NCBI GenBank assembly: GCA_015231825.1
Contig: JADGAV010000015.1
Span: 1 to 64,000 of the forward strand
From: SAR324 cluster bacterium
GTDB taxonomy: Bacteria > SAR324 > NAC60-12
Direction of reading: 5' to 3'
DNA: 64,000 nt
Shown: positions 1 to 9,422 of the stretch, in pieces
Numbering within the stretch: position 1 is the first letter of the stretch
How the letters are laid out: every line of letters starts with the position of its first letter
Translations under genes and position numbers: made by a program
Notes under the pieces: model-generated
What the model saw: only the letters and a program-made list of their open reading frames with translations
The model's database searches: none
Told to the model about the DNA's origin: nothing

Positions 1-330
<330 letters not shown>

Positions 331-627
331 TTAATATCCCGTGAGAAGAGGATGATAAGAGTATGCTCCCTTTTTATGGGAGTTAAATCTTTTCTCGGCT
401 CCTTCTTTCTTCCCTTAGACGGTTTTAACTGTTGAGTCGATGTCAACCCAATGCGATTTGCGTCTTCTTAACGAGCCTTTGTTTTTTGAAAATAGTTGAT
501 TTCACATTTTGTGTCGTTGAGAGTGATTCAATTCCTGCAAGGCCTTGATTTCCAAATCGGAGCACTGCCTGAACACCCTTGAAAGCATGGTATCATCTGG
601 AATCGATTCCCATCCATCGATTTCCCA
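331..627. other. Non-coding, no recognised feature
   Basis: No convincing gene, RNA or repeat is seen. It may hold unrecognisable remains of the integrase N-terminal half (toward 430) and of the transposase that follows. Confidence 0.4.
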
Positions 628-885
628 GAGATCAGAATCTTAGCTTTGGCACTTCTGATATGGAATACGCTTCAGGATCGCCTGGAAATTAAAGGGTACA
701 ATATCGAATGGGCTGATGTTATCAATGATTTAGAAGCTCTTCAGGAAACGGAAGTTACACAGAACAACAAAAGATTCCTGCTGAGAAGCGAGGTCAACGG
801 AACATGTGGAAAAGTATTTCAAGCTGCAGGTGTTGCCATTCCACCCACTATTCGTCAAATTGATCTAGATGCTATTGATGTTTAA
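628..885 (+). pseudogene. IS1634-type transposase, C-terminal fragment
   Basis: The frame ending at 885 encodes ALLIWNTLQDRLEIKGY, then WADVINDLEALQETEV, then CGKVFQAAGVAIPPTIRQI. This matches the pattern I know from the C-terminus of IS1634-family (IS4 superfamily) transposases: a helix after the last catalytic residue, a 'D-L-x-A-L-Q' segment, and a conserved GKVFQA-GVA-PP end. There is no intact N-terminal part to the left and no start with a ribosome site. It is best read as a remnant left by an insertion sequence at the island edge. Confidence 0.6.
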
Positions 886-1007
886 GAGCTGAAAACGATC
901 ATGAAAAATCCAGTTCCGTAGTGCTCCGTCCTTAATGTATCATCCTAAACCGTTGAAATAAAATAATAATCAATTTTTAACTGTAGAAGTTGAGTTATGG
1001 ATCGAGG

Positions 1008-1279
1008 TTATCTACTTGACAAATAATATGATAATTCCAGCGAAGACAGTGGCCGACTTTTATCGGCATCGATGGAAAGTCGAATTGTTTTTTTAAATGG
1101 ATAAAGCAACATTTAGAGATCAAATCATCTTACGGTACATCTGAAAATGCTGTCAAATCACAAGTTTGAACTGCGAATTTGGTTTACGTACTGGTTGCAA
1201 TCATCAGAAAACGCCTTTATATCAACCTTAATCTCTACACAGTTTTACAAATTTTTAGTGTGAATTTATTTGAAATTAA
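1008..1279 (+). pseudogene. IS4-family transposase remnant with frameshift and stop
   Basis: Frame 1 reads YLTNNMIIPAKTVADFYRHR and WKVELFF, then stops. A shift in the T-run at about 1087-1094 restores FKWIKQHLEIKSSYGTSENA, which is followed by an in-frame TGA at a Trp position and then YVLVAIIRKRLYINLNLY. The Y-(2)-R-(3)-E-(6)-K signature of IS4 transposases is visible (YRHRW-KVE-LFFKWIK). At least one frameshift and one nonsense mutation make it inactive. Terminal inverted repeats could not be identified. Confidence 0.7.
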
Positions 1280-1399
1280 CAATAAGATCAATTATTTGCA
1301 AACACGGATTACAATAATTCAAATCTGAATTCTACTATCCAACGGAATTTATTCGAATAAACGTTGGGACACTAGTGTTGATAAATATGTAATTTATGC

Positions 1400-1428
1400 T
1401 TGACAGTATGAAATCTCGATGATATTTA
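1400..1428 (+). promoter_or_regulatory. Candidate promoter of the XRE-cupin regulator
   Basis: A perfect -35 TTGACA (1400-1405) is followed after 17 bp by TATTTA (1423-1428), a weak -10, about 80 bp before the GTG start at 1507. The surrounding DNA is AT-rich. Only the -35 box is convincing. Confidence 0.35.
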
Positions 1429-1506
1429 TTAATTGCTTATTCGTAAATTAAGTTTCGCTATATGCAATTTGACTAATCGATAGATTATCGGTCTTTTCTG
1501 AACAAA

Positions 1507-2118
1507 GTGGATAAAAACAAAGTCGACCTTGCCAAACGAATCGGAGCGAGAGTTCAAGAATTGCGCGAAGATCAGGGCCTAAAGCTCAAGGAGCTATCTG
1601 AAATTACCGGGCTCTCCTCTTCGTTCCTTTCACGGATGGAACACGGCGCAACTGTGCCCTCAATTCAGACGCTACAAATCATTTCGGACAGTCTCAAAGT
1701 AGATATTGGGTATCTGTTCAAGGAAGAGGAAAAAAAATATGTGATTACCTATCAGGGATCCCGAAAAATTAATCACTCTCAAAGAGGGGCAAAGGGTAAG
1801 GTTACGTATAAGGTTGAATCATTGGCTGAGGGCATGATCAATCCGTTTATGGATCCTTTTGTATTAACCTGTTTAGCCAGAGACCACGAGGGTTTCGAAT
1901 CGGTTCAGCATGGCGGTCAAGAAATTATATATGTTCTTGAAGGAGAAATAGAAATGACCCTCGGTAAAAAACAATTCGTTATGAAAAAAGGTGATGCCGT
2001 CTATCATGACTCAACGATTCCACATAAAGTAATAAGCCTTAGCAAAAAACCGGCAAAGATATTGAGCGTTAACCTTATGCCCGGGAAAAGGGAAAATGTC
2101 CCTGAACTTCTTAGATAA
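1507..2118 (+). CDS. XRE-family transcriptional regulator with cupin sensor domain
   Basis: This is a 203-residue protein with the usual two-part layout: an N-terminal helix-turn-helix of the XRE/HTH_3 type (residues ~8-65, LKELSEITGLSSSFLSRME) and a C-terminal cupin_2 domain (~115-185, with QHGGQEIIYVLEGEIEMTLG and GDAVYHDSTIPHKV). Regulators of this family sense a small ligand through the cupin and often control neighbouring catabolic genes. It starts at GTG; no strong Shine-Dalgarno is visible. It is the first intact gene of the island and lies 245 bp upstream of the glycyl radical enzyme in the same direction, so it is the natural candidate for its local regulator. The ligand is unknown. 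Confidence 0.85.
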   Translation: MDKNKVDLAKRIGARVQELREDQGLKLKELSEITGLSSSFLSRMEHGATVPSIQTLQIISDSLKVDIGYLFKEEEKKYVITYQGSRKINHSQRGAKGKVTYKVESLAEGMINPFMDPFVLTCLARDHEGFESVQHGGQEIIYVLEGEIEMTLGKKQFVMKKGDAVYHDSTIPHKVISLSKKPAKILSVNLMPGKRENVPELLR

Positions 2119-2208
2119 AGACAGCAGAAATTGGATTATGCGAAAAAAATGGACGAAAGAGAAAAACAATTTGGGCGCAAAAGAGCTTTTATTGCGAAGC
2201 ATAGGGTC

Positions 2209-2310
2209 TAATACCCCGCTGCTTGCAACGTTTTGAAAAAAGGTGCTCCGTTGAATACCCTGCCCGGAGCGTGGAGTTGCAAGACAGCTGGCTGCGGGGA
2301 TTTTTATTAG
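2209..2310. repeat. Degenerate palindromic intergenic element
   Basis: Between the regulator and the GRE gene, TAATACCCCGCTGCTTGC (2209-2226) and GAATACCCTGCCCGG further on are followed by GGCTGCGGGGATTTTTATT. These resemble broken pieces of the 'ATACCCCGC...GCGGGG' palindromes I associate with intergenic repeats in Desulfobacterota genomes. No perfect stem is left. Function, if any, is unknown. Confidence 0.25.
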
Positions 2311-2363
2311 CGAATTTATTGGCGTAACATAAACCAAATCAAAAACAAAAAAGGAGAGAATTT

Positions 2364-4727
2364 ATGGAAATTGCAACCGATCAGACCAACATTAGTTATC
2401 GCATACAAAAGGGGCTTGAGCAGATTGAGGAGCGACGAACTCAAACGGAAGCTGCCTGGGAGGAGAAACTGACCGTCCTGGACGAGGAAACAGTCAAACT
2501 CCCCCTCGTCAAACGCAGAGCCCTCGCCCTCAAAAAAATGCTGTCTGAAATGCCAATCAAAATCACCGAGCATGAGTTGATTGTAGGCGCTGGAGTTCCC
2601 GGAGCCAGAGGATTTAGGAAGGCCCGCTTCCCGGATTATGCCACTCAAGAGGAGATAGAGACCGCCGCGGATAAATATGTCGGCATTGGATCGGTTTTCG
2701 GCCATAATTCCCCACACTACGGCAGGTTCCTTAAATTGGGAATAAGCGGCCTCAAAAAGATGGCTGAGGACAAGATTGCAGAACTAAGACGAAACGGCGG
2801 GGAATCCGGGAAAGAAGACTGGTACGAAGGCGTCATAATCTCCCTCGAAGGCTTGGAGAGCTTTATTCGTAGGCACCGGGATCTTGCCCTCGAACTTGCC
2901 GACGGTGGTGCTGACTCAGCGCGCAAAACCGAGTTGCGCGAAATCGCCAACAGTTCTCAGCAAATCCTTCAGGGGCCTCCGCAATCTTTCCGTGAAGCGA
3001 TTCAAGGGGTCTGGTATGTTCACACTGCTTTCAGGAATACCATGAACTATCTGCCACTGGGCAGATTAGATCAATACCTGTGGCCCTTTTTGAAGAAAGA
3101 CCTTGAAGCTGGCGTGATCACCACCGATGAGGCACAGGAGCTTTTAGACTGTTTCTGGTTGAAATGCAACGATCAACTGCAAAGTTTTGATTTGTGGAAG
3201 TTACCCATGGAAGGCAGTAAAGAGGAACCCGTATCCAAGGCCCAGGTAGCCAATGTAATTGGCTACCGGGGGACCTACTTAGGTGGCAAAAGCACTATGG
3301 ACAGAATTCCCAACGCCTGGAATGCAGACGGCGGGTCGGTCGAGCAATTATTGCAGACGGTCACGCTGAGCGGGTTGACGCCCGAAGGCGAGGATGGCAC
3401 CAACCCCTTGACTTACTTATGCCTGAATTCCCTATACAGACTCAAAACGCCCCAGCCATGTACGTACGTTCGCCTGCATGATGCTTCTCCGCCCGAACTG
3501 ATAACAAAGGTCTCCGATTGCATTCGAGCCCGCTGCGTCGGTCCGACCATCTATAATGACGAAATTATCATTCCTGCGTTCATGAAAATTGGTATACCCA
3601 AAGAGCACGCCAGAGAATACGTCGCTGATGGATGTTGGGAACTTCATCTCCAGGGGAGGACCTTTTTTAAACATGGTTGGGTGTCTGGGGTGGAAGCTTT
3701 GGACAGGGTGATTTCGCCCGAGAATTGGGATGGTTTTACCCCCCCCCAGTACATCGAAAGCATGGATCCCTTTGCCGGGTCACCGGCGCCGGACCCCTAT
3801 AGCCTTTCTTCGTACGATGAAATTTTTAGCCTGGTAAAGGAAAACATTGATAAAAATGTCGAAGGGTTTATCTCCGTAGCTCAGCAGATGAGAGACGATC
3901 GCCTATACAGCATTGCACCATTGCCGCTGATGTCCGCTCTTTTGGAGGGGCCGCTGGAAAGCGGGAAGGACATAACGCAATCCGGCGCGGAATACACGCT
4001 TCATATGATCGAAATGTGCGGGCTCTCCCACCTGGCGGATTCGCTGGCGGTCATCAAGAAATTGTGTTTTGAAGAAAAGCAAATTCCGTGGCCAAAATTG
4101 CTGGATGCGGTGAGGAGCAATTGGCTGGAAAACGAATTTCTAAGACAAACGGTACTAAAGAGATCGCCGGCATTTGGCAACGATGAAAATTATGTCGACG
4201 ATATCGCGGTTGAAATCGTCGACTACTTCGTTCAGAGTGTCAAAAAACACAGTGCCGGGTTACCTGACAATATCAAATACCCTGTGGGTGTGGCATCCTA
4301 CGAGGTGTATTCAATGCTGGGCTCCATGGTGGGGCCAACCCCCGACGGTCGGTTCAATGGGGATCCGCTCAATACAAACGCGTCCCCGACCATCGGGAGG
4401 ACCGAAACTGGTCAGACTGCGGCATTGAACTCTTATTCGAAACTGCCGCATGGCGACCTGCCGGGCGGTGCGTGCCTCGATCTCAACATATGCGACAGAA
4501 CTGATCTCCTTGAACGGCTGGAACCTTTTATCAAGACCCTTGTGGCTAAACGGGGAAGCGTGGTCAATTTCACGGTAAACGACTGTGAAAAATTGCGGGC
4601 CGCACAGGTGGAGCCGGAAAAGTATCGGGACCTCAAGGTGCGTGTGGGTGGCTATGACGCTTATTTTATAGACCTGCCCCCCAAGCATCAGGAGCTCACG
4701 ATTCGAAGATGTGAGCAGTATGCATAA
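2364..4727 (+). CDS. Glycyl radical enzyme, pyruvate formate-lyase family, unknown substrate
   Basis: The 787-residue length is typical of the family. The C-terminal glycyl radical loop reads RVGGYDAYF (R760-F768), with Gly763 as the expected radical site. The active-site loop reads ADGCWELHLQGRTF, with Cys424 as thiyl residue and Glu426 two residues on. The Cys-x-Glu pair is known from C-C, C-N, C-O and C-S lyases such as CutC, the diol dehydratases and isethionate lyase. Formate lyase itself uses Cys-Cys, so this is not PFL. The residues around Cys (WELHLQGRT) do not match any subgroup I can name. The start has an AAAGGAGAG site at good spacing. The stop overlaps the activase start by 17 bp, which suggests translational coupling. 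The radical is oxygen-sensitive, so the enzyme works anaerobically in the cytoplasm. Confidence 0.93.
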   Translation: MEIATDQTNISYRIQKGLEQIEERRTQTEAAWEEKLTVLDEETVKLPLVKRRALALKKMLSEMPIKITEHELIVGAGVPGARGFRKARFPDYATQEEIETAADKYVGIGSVFGHNSPHYGRFLKLGISGLKKMAEDKIAELRRNGGESGKEDWYEGVIISLEGLESFIRRHRDLALELADGGADSARKTELREIANSSQQILQGPPQSFREAIQGVWYVHTAFRNTMNYLPLGRLDQYLWPFLKKDLEAGVITTDEAQELLDCFWLKCNDQLQSFDLWKLPMEGSKEEPVSKAQVANVIGYRGTYLGGKSTMDRIPNAWNADGGSVEQLLQTVTLSGLTPEGEDGTNPLTYLCLNSLYRLKTPQPCTYVRLHDASPPELITKVSDCIRARCVGPTIYNDEIIIPAFMKIGIPKEHAREYVADGCWELHLQGRTFFKHGWVSGVEALDRVISPENWDGFTPPQYIESMDPFAGSPAPDPYSLSSYDEIFSLVKENIDKNVEGFISVAQQMRDDRLYSIAPLPLMSALLEGPLESGKDITQSGAEYTLHMIEMCGLSHLADSLAVIKKLCFEEKQIPWPKLLDAVRSNWLENEFLRQTVLKRSPAFGNDENYVDDIAVEIVDYFVQSVKKHSAGLPDNIKYPVGVASYEVYSMLGSMVGPTPDGRFNGDPLNTNASPTIGRTETGQTAALNSYSKLPHGDLPGGACLDLNICDRTDLLERLEPFIKTLVAKRGSVVNFTVNDCEKLRAAQVEPEKYRDLKVRVGGYDAYFIDLPPKHQELTIRRCEQYA

Positions 4728-5640
4728 AGACACCGGGAATCAGGGATTGATATTTTCGATTGACAGATTCGTTGGCGAGGACGGGCCCGGTATCAGGACC
4801 ACCATATTTATGAAAGGGTGCACTTTAAAGTGCATCTGGTGCCACAGTCCTCAGTCCATACCGAGAACTCCGCAGCTTACCTTTCATAAAATCCGGTGCA
4901 TCGCCTGCAGTGCGTGCGTTGAGGTGTGTCCACAAAGCGCCCAGATAGCTTCAAAGGACGAAAGGCGCGTCATATGGGAAAAATGCGATCACTGCGGAAA
5001 GTGTGCCGAAGTATGCCCTTCGGGGGCACTGGAAATGTCAGGTCGGTGGATGACGGTTGAGCAGGTCATGGATATCGTTGTTAAAGACCTGGAATTTTAC
5101 AGAAACTCCGGCGGGGGGGTATCATTTTGCGGGGGAGAGCCCACCGCACAGCCGGATTTTCTGGTGAACTGCCTCAAAAGCTGTAAAAGTTTGTCCATTC
5201 ACACGGTTGTAGACACCAGCGGTGCGGTGAAATGGACCTTTTTTGAAAAAATACTCCCCTATACCGATCTGTTTCTTTACGATATCAAGCACATCGATAG
5301 CGAAAAACATAGGAAACTCACCGGATCCGATAATAAATTAATTCTGGACAATTTGAAAAAACTCGAAATTCTGAAAAAACCGATCTGGATCAGAATCCCC
5401 CTGATACCGGGATGCAATGATTCCGAGGAGGACTTAAGGCAGATCGCCGAGTATGTAAAACCCCTAAAAGCCGTGGAACAGGTAACACTCCTGCCCTACA
5501 ACGTAGCGGCCGGTGCAAAGTATGAGTCCATCGGAAAGCAGTATCAACTCAAACCTTTTGATTCGTATCCGCTAGAAAGACTTGCGGCTTTCACATCAAT
5601 ATTTTCCAGTCAGGGTCTTACGACGGTCGTGAGCAGGTAA
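4711..5640 (+). CDS. Glycyl radical enzyme activase (radical SAM)
   Basis: This 309-residue protein generates the glycyl radical on the upstream lyase by abstracting a hydrogen with a 5'-deoxyadenosyl radical. The radical-SAM CxxxCxxC motif is at C37, C41 and C44 (GCTLKCIWCHSP). It is followed by two inserted [4Fe-4S] ferredoxin motifs (C63-C66-C69-C73 and C92-C95-C98-C102), as in activases of non-PFL glycyl radical enzymes, then GGGVSFCGGEPTAQ (~130-143). The start at 4711 lies inside the end of the lyase gene; an ATG at 4720 is possible. The last ~40 codons are the start of a duplicated segment found again at 8140 and partly at 10344. Confidence 0.93.
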   Translation: MSSMHKDTGNQGLIFSIDRFVGEDGPGIRTTIFMKGCTLKCIWCHSPQSIPRTPQLTFHKIRCIACSACVEVCPQSAQIASKDERRVIWEKCDHCGKCAEVCPSGALEMSGRWMTVEQVMDIVVKDLEFYRNSGGGVSFCGGEPTAQPDFLVNCLKSCKSLSIHTVVDTSGAVKWTFFEKILPYTDLFLYDIKHIDSEKHRKLTGSDNKLILDNLKKLEILKKPIWIRIPLIPGCNDSEEDLRQIAEYVKPLKAVEQVTLLPYNVAAGAKYESIGKQYQLKPFDSYPLERLAAFTSIFSSQGLTTVVSR

Positions 5641-5768
5641 ACTCTGCATCGTAACCGTATGTTCGCCTTTTATGGCTGAATGCGCATGTGTAAGGCCTGT
5701 TGGAGTAATGTAAACTTTTAAAACGAGATCTAAAATGAAAAAGAGGGCTTTTATTGAACTGATCGGTG
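5521..5768 (+). repeat. Duplicated segment, copy A (activase end, spacer, dctP start)
   Basis: Positions 5521-5768 align along their whole length with 8140-8388, at roughly 80 percent identity by eye. The segment covers the last 39 codons of the activase, the ~95-bp spacer and the first 11 codons of a TRAP binding-protein gene (ATG at 5735). After 5768 the match stops. The truncated dctP frame (5735-5797, 20 codons) ends in TGA overlapping the dctM start at 5785, so it may act as a short coupling leader. Confidence 0.85.
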
Positions 5769-5784
5769 ACAGGGAGTGTAAGAT

Positions 5785-7089
5785 ATGGACCCATTGATGG
5801 TTGGTACAATTGGGCTTGGAATTTTAGTTTTGCTGCTTATTGTGGGCATGCCGATTGGGATATCCATGCTGTTGGTAGGGTTTGGGGGTTTGTGGATTAA
5901 TATTGGCGGAGAGGCGGCGTTGGATACCCTCGGGCGTGCCCCCGCATCCCACCTCAGACTGTATCCACTCCTTGCGATTCCTTTATTCATTACGATGGGC
6001 TATCTCAGCGAAGCTGCCGGTTACAGTAGAGATGCCTTTCACGCTGCTCGCCACTGGATTGGCATGCTGCGGGGAGGACTTGCTATGGGAAGCGTTGCAG
6101 GGTGCGCCATGTTTGCCGCTGCCAGTGGGTCGAGCACGGCTACTGCAGCTGCCGTTGGAAAGATTGCTATCCCTGAAATGATGAAGTTGGGTTATAAACC
6201 GGAACTTGCGGCAGGAAGCGTTGCCAGTGCCGGGACTTTGGGCATAATGATCCCCCCTAGTATTCCTTTGGTAATCTACGCAGTTATAGCCAAGCAATCA
6301 ATAGCCAAGCTCCTGTTGGCCGGCATAGTGCCCGGCATACTGCTGGCTCTCGCTTTTACCCTTACCATCGTTATTTGGGTTAAATTGAGGCCCGATGCTG
6401 CCCCAGGAGTCTATGAGAGTACCTGGCCGCTACGTCTGAAAGCAGTGCAGGGGCTGATCGGAATCGCATCGCTAATCTTATTGGTTATAGGCGGCATATT
6501 CTTCGGCGTGTGGACTCCAACAGAGGCAAGTGCCGGTGGCGCCTTCGGAGCATTGGTGCTGGGCCTGGCTCAGAGGAGAATGGGAGTACGAGAGGTCTAT
6601 GGGGCGCTTAAAGAGGCGGCGACCACCATCTCGTCGATAACCATCATACTGCTGGGTTCCTTATTTCTTAGTCAATTCATAGCGGTTACTGGACTTGCCT
6701 TCTGGACTGCCAATTTCCTTGCCGAGTCAGATCTACCATTGTGGCTGTTCTTTGTGGGTATTACGTGTGCGTACTTAATTTTGGGCGCTTTTATGGATGG
6801 CCTTTCGTTCATGCTTCTAACGGTACCCCTGGTGCTCCCGTCACTTGAGCCAATGGGCTTGAGTCCAATATGGTTTGGTGTGTATATAACATTAATGATC
6901 GAGTTAGGGCTGATTACACCCCCGGTAGGTACAACCGTATATGTAACAAAAAGCGTAATTCCCGAGCTACAGCTTGGGCAAATTTTTAGGGGCATAATAC
7001 CGTTCTTCTTTGCCGCCTTGACAGTAAGCGTTATTATTTTTTATTTCCCCCAGATCGCCCTATGGCTTCCCGAGCTTATGTCTCGATAG
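5785..7089 (+). CDS. dctM: TRAP transporter large permease subunit DctM
   Basis: This 434-residue, strongly hydrophobic inner-membrane protein has about twelve predicted spans. Family landmarks are GMPIGISMLLVGFGGL near the N-terminus, GCAMFAAASGSSTATAAAVG (~108-127), AGTLGIMIPPSIPLVIYAV (~150-168) and the C-terminal ELGLITPPVGTTVYVTKSV. DctM carries the sodium-coupled transport step for organic acids delivered by DctP. The GGGAG site before the ATG is probably inherited from a former dctQ-dctM junction, since the truncated dctP start is fused just upstream. The matching DctP and DctQ are 1.3-3.3 kb downstream, after the crotonase, which is an unusual order. Confidence 0.92.
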   Translation: MDPLMVGTIGLGILVLLLIVGMPIGISMLLVGFGGLWINIGGEAALDTLGRAPASHLRLYPLLAIPLFITMGYLSEAAGYSRDAFHAARHWIGMLRGGLAMGSVAGCAMFAAASGSSTATAAAVGKIAIPEMMKLGYKPELAAGSVASAGTLGIMIPPSIPLVIYAVIAKQSIAKLLLAGIVPGILLALAFTLTIVIWVKLRPDAAPGVYESTWPLRLKAVQGLIGIASLILLVIGGIFFGVWTPTEASAGGAFGALVLGLAQRRMGVREVYGALKEAATTISSITIILLGSLFLSQFIAVTGLAFWTANFLAESDLPLWLFFVGITCAYLILGAFMDGLSFMLLTVPLVLPSLEPMGLSPIWFGVYITLMIELGLITPPVGTTVYVTKSVIPELQLGQIFRGIIPFFFAALTVSVIIFYFPQIALWLPELMSR

Positions 7090-7213
7090 CGCACTGTATA
7101 GATACAGTTAACAGGCTATTGTTGTAATAAAACGGACCTATGAACCATAACAAGGCTGTTGATTCATCGAATTTAAATTGTTTAAGAACCTGAAGCCATT
7201 GGAGGTATCATCC

Positions 7214-8113
7214 ATGAGTTACGAAGAAATTACAATTGAAGCATCATCCAGGACCTATGAAAACCTTCTCTATGAGAAAGGGGATGATCAAATCGTTAGG
7301 CTCACCCTCAACCGGCCGGAGAAATTAAACGCCTTGAACACGCCGCTGATGAGCGATCTCAAAGCGGCTCTTGAGCAGGCTGAGCTGGACGAAGAGATCC
7401 GTGTCATCATCATCAAGGGAGCCGGCCGCGCGTTCAGCGCGGGCTATGATCTGACCCCGCCCCCAAAGGGAGAAGGGACGAAGCTTCCCATCGAATTGGC
7501 CAATAAGTACCATATGAAGCGCAATCACGATGTGTGGTTCACTATCTGGAATCTGTTAAAACCGGTTATCGCTCAGGTGCACGGATACTGTCTTGCCGGA
7601 GGTAGCGAGTTAGCATTTATGTGCGATCTCACCATCATGGCCGAGGATGCGCAAACCGGGTATCCGCCGGTTCGATCGATTTCAACGCCAGATACCCTGT
7701 TTCACCCCTGGCTCGGTGGGATAAAGATGGCAAAACGGATGCTTTTTACGGGCGACACCATCACCGGAAAGGAAGCGGCCGCGTGTGGCATGGCAACCAT
7801 GGCCGTGCCGGCAGACAAGCTGGAAGAGGAAACGGAAAACATCGCCCGCAGGATTGCTTTGGTTCCCACAGATATGATTTCCCTTACCAAAAAGGCGATC
7901 AACCACAGTTTTGAAATTATGGGTTTTAAAACAGCCCTTGAGTACGCGGCCGAGATCCACGACCTTTCCCATACTGTGCCCAGCGCACAGACATTTATCA
8001 ATACGCGAAACCAAAAAGGGTTAAAGGCGGCCCTGGTGGAAAGAGATGAAAAATTTGGGGATCTTCGAACTTCAGAAGAAGCGTTAAAAGGTCGATTGGA
8101 AAGAGGCGAATAA
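7214..8113 (+). CDS. Enoyl-CoA hydratase/isomerase family protein (crotonase fold)
   Basis: The protein has 299 residues if it starts at ATG 7214, which has a GGAGG site 8 bp upstream; an in-frame TTG at 7178 lacks one. The oxyanion-hole segments are present: GRAFSAGYDL (~residues 72-81) and HGYCLAGGSELAFMCD (~123-138). Glu132 matches the first catalytic Glu of classical hydratases. The second Glu (in the FGQPE-type motif) is replaced: the region reads AQTGYPPVRS. A plain hydratase is therefore less likely than an isomerase, lyase or hydrolase of the same fold. It lies between dctM and dctP, and its 3' end is found again as a remnant at 10251-10343, so it belonged to the duplicated unit. Together with the CoA ligase at 10448 it suggests a CoA-thioester route. 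Confidence 0.88.
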   Translation: MSYEEITIEASSRTYENLLYEKGDDQIVRLTLNRPEKLNALNTPLMSDLKAALEQAELDEEIRVIIIKGAGRAFSAGYDLTPPPKGEGTKLPIELANKYHMKRNHDVWFTIWNLLKPVIAQVHGYCLAGGSELAFMCDLTIMAEDAQTGYPPVRSISTPDTLFHPWLGGIKMAKRMLFTGDTITGKEAAACGMATMAVPADKLEEETENIARRIALVPTDMISLTKKAINHSFEIMGFKTALEYAAEIHDLSHTVPSAQTFINTRNQKGLKAALVERDEKFGDLRTSEEALKGRLERGE

Positions 8114-8134
8114 GCGGACAAGGGCAGGGGATAA

Positions 8135-8259
8135 TCTTATATAAGTTCATCGGAAAGCGATATCAACTCGAACGGGTTGATTCGTATCCGGAAGAAAGAC
8201 TTGCGGCTTTCGCATCAGTATTTTCCTGTTTGGGTCTTACGAAGGATGTGGGCAGGTAA
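8135..8259 (+). pseudogene. Remnant of a second activase gene (last ~40 codons)
   Basis: The frame ending with TAA at 8257-8259 reads IGKRYQLERVDSYPEERLAA, then FASVFSCLGLTKDVGR. It is clearly homologous to the end of the intact activase (IGKQYQLKPFDSYPLERLAA). No upstream part of the gene is present; the crotonase stops 20 bp earlier. Confidence 0.8.
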
Positions 8260-8388
8260 TCTCTGGATCGAAACCGCAGGTTCGTTTTTCATGGCTGACT
8301 GCGCATGTGCTAAGGCCTGTCGAAGTAATGTTAACTTTAAAAAGGAGATCTAAAATGAAAAATTGGACGTTTATTGCACTGATCGGTG
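8140..8388 (+). repeat. Duplicated segment, copy B (activase end, spacer, dctP start)
   Basis: This is the partner of 5521-5768. Here it leads into an intact dctP (ATG 8355 with AAAGGAGATC site). The same spacer, including the GCGCATGTG and AAGGCCTGT stretches, precedes both dctP starts. Confidence 0.85.
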
Positions 8389-9422
8389 TTTTACTCACCA
8401 TCGTTCTTTTCGCAAACCCGGCCGTGGCAGAGGCCAAGGTGATCACAATAAAGTTTTTTAATGTCTCCGACTGTGGGGATGATGGCAACATAGGAATGTG
8501 CTGGACGATGGACGAGATTGAGCGCATAACCGACGGCAACGTTAAGTTCCAGCGGTTTTATAACGCCAGCTTGGTTAAAGGTCCGGAGGTACTATCTGCC
8601 GGCAAGAGTGGATTAGGGGACTTCTTCCTCACATCAACCAATTACTTTCCAAAAGAGATGCCCTATCATTCTATTTTTTCCGTTCCTCTGATGGGAGTTG
8701 ATCCAAGGCAGGTTGCCAGAGCTGCTTTGGAATTGGAAATGACAGACCCGAACTATCAGAGAGAACTGAAGGAATGGAATCTGACATGGGTTGGTCAAGT
8801 AACCGCCAGTGGACCAATAACTGCACTAGTCACCAAGCCTGTCAGAAAGCTTGAAGACTGGAAAGGTGTCAAAGTGAGAACCTTCGGCGTTTATTTTCCG
8901 GCGCTGCTTAAGAGTTGGGGTGCTACTCCTGTGGCCCTGGCCTGGAGTGAGACCTACGATGCCATATCGCGAGGGGTAGTTGATGGCGTCATGTCCCTGT
9001 CAAGTGCTATGGCGTTTGCAGTACCACAATATGAGGTCACTAAATTCCATATTGAGACCCTGACCGGGTATCTGGCCCATCCTATTGTTATGAATACGGA
9101 CAAATGGAATTCACTTCCTGAGAATGTTAAGGCGTTGTTTGTTGCGCTGGCTCCTTCAGCTATGGAACATCAGGCACGAGGGTCAATAGAGATGAAAAAC
9201 AAGGCGCTGGAAAAGTATAAAGCTGAAGGGCTTGAGATGGTTCCTTTTAGTGACGAGATAGAGAAATGGCACCAGCTTGCTCTACCAGCAGTTAAAGAGG
9301 TATGGATTTCCCAAAATAAGGACAAAATGCCGGATCCTGGCGCTGTCTGGAATAAGTATGTAAGCCTGTTGGAGAAATATAGGGCCTGGGCTTTCTTGGA
9401 ATCCTATCCCATAGCCAAGTAG
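8355..9422 (+). CDS. dctP: TRAP transporter substrate-binding protein DctP
   Basis: The 355-residue periplasmic protein has a Sec signal peptide (KNWTFIALIGVLLTIVLF, cleavage after ANPAVAEA, ~residue 27). TRAP-family features are the early beta strand VITIKFFNVSDC, the conserved Arg region LEDWKGVKVRTFGVYFPALL and the following LAWSETYDAISRGVVDGV. In DctP proteins that arginine usually binds a substrate carboxylate. The ATG at 8355 is chosen over an upstream alternative because of AAAGGAGATC. Two Cys (DCGDDG, IGMCW) lie near the mature N-terminus and are uncommon. The gene is followed by dctQ after ~210 bp; its permease partner dctM lies upstream. Confidence 0.92.
   Translation: MKNWTFIALIGVLLTIVLFANPAVAEAKVITIKFFNVSDCGDDGNIGMCWTMDEIERITDGNVKFQRFYNASLVKGPEVLSAGKSGLGDFFLTSTNYFPKEMPYHSIFSVPLMGVDPRQVARAALELEMTDPNYQRELKEWNLTWVGQVTASGPITALVTKPVRKLEDWKGVKVRTFGVYFPALLKSWGATPVALAWSETYDAISRGVVDGVMSLSSAMAFAVPQYEVTKFHIETLTGYLAHPIVMNTDKWNSLPENVKALFVALAPSAMEHQARGSIEMKNKALEKYKAEGLEMVPFSDEIEKWHQLALPAVKEVWISQNKDKMPDPGAVWNKYVSLLEKYRAWAFLESYPIAK

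Noticed and set aside
2364-4727. Reading the GRE as pyruvate formate-lyase
   Set aside because: The active site has Cys-Trp-Glu, not the adjacent Cys-Cys pair of PFL.
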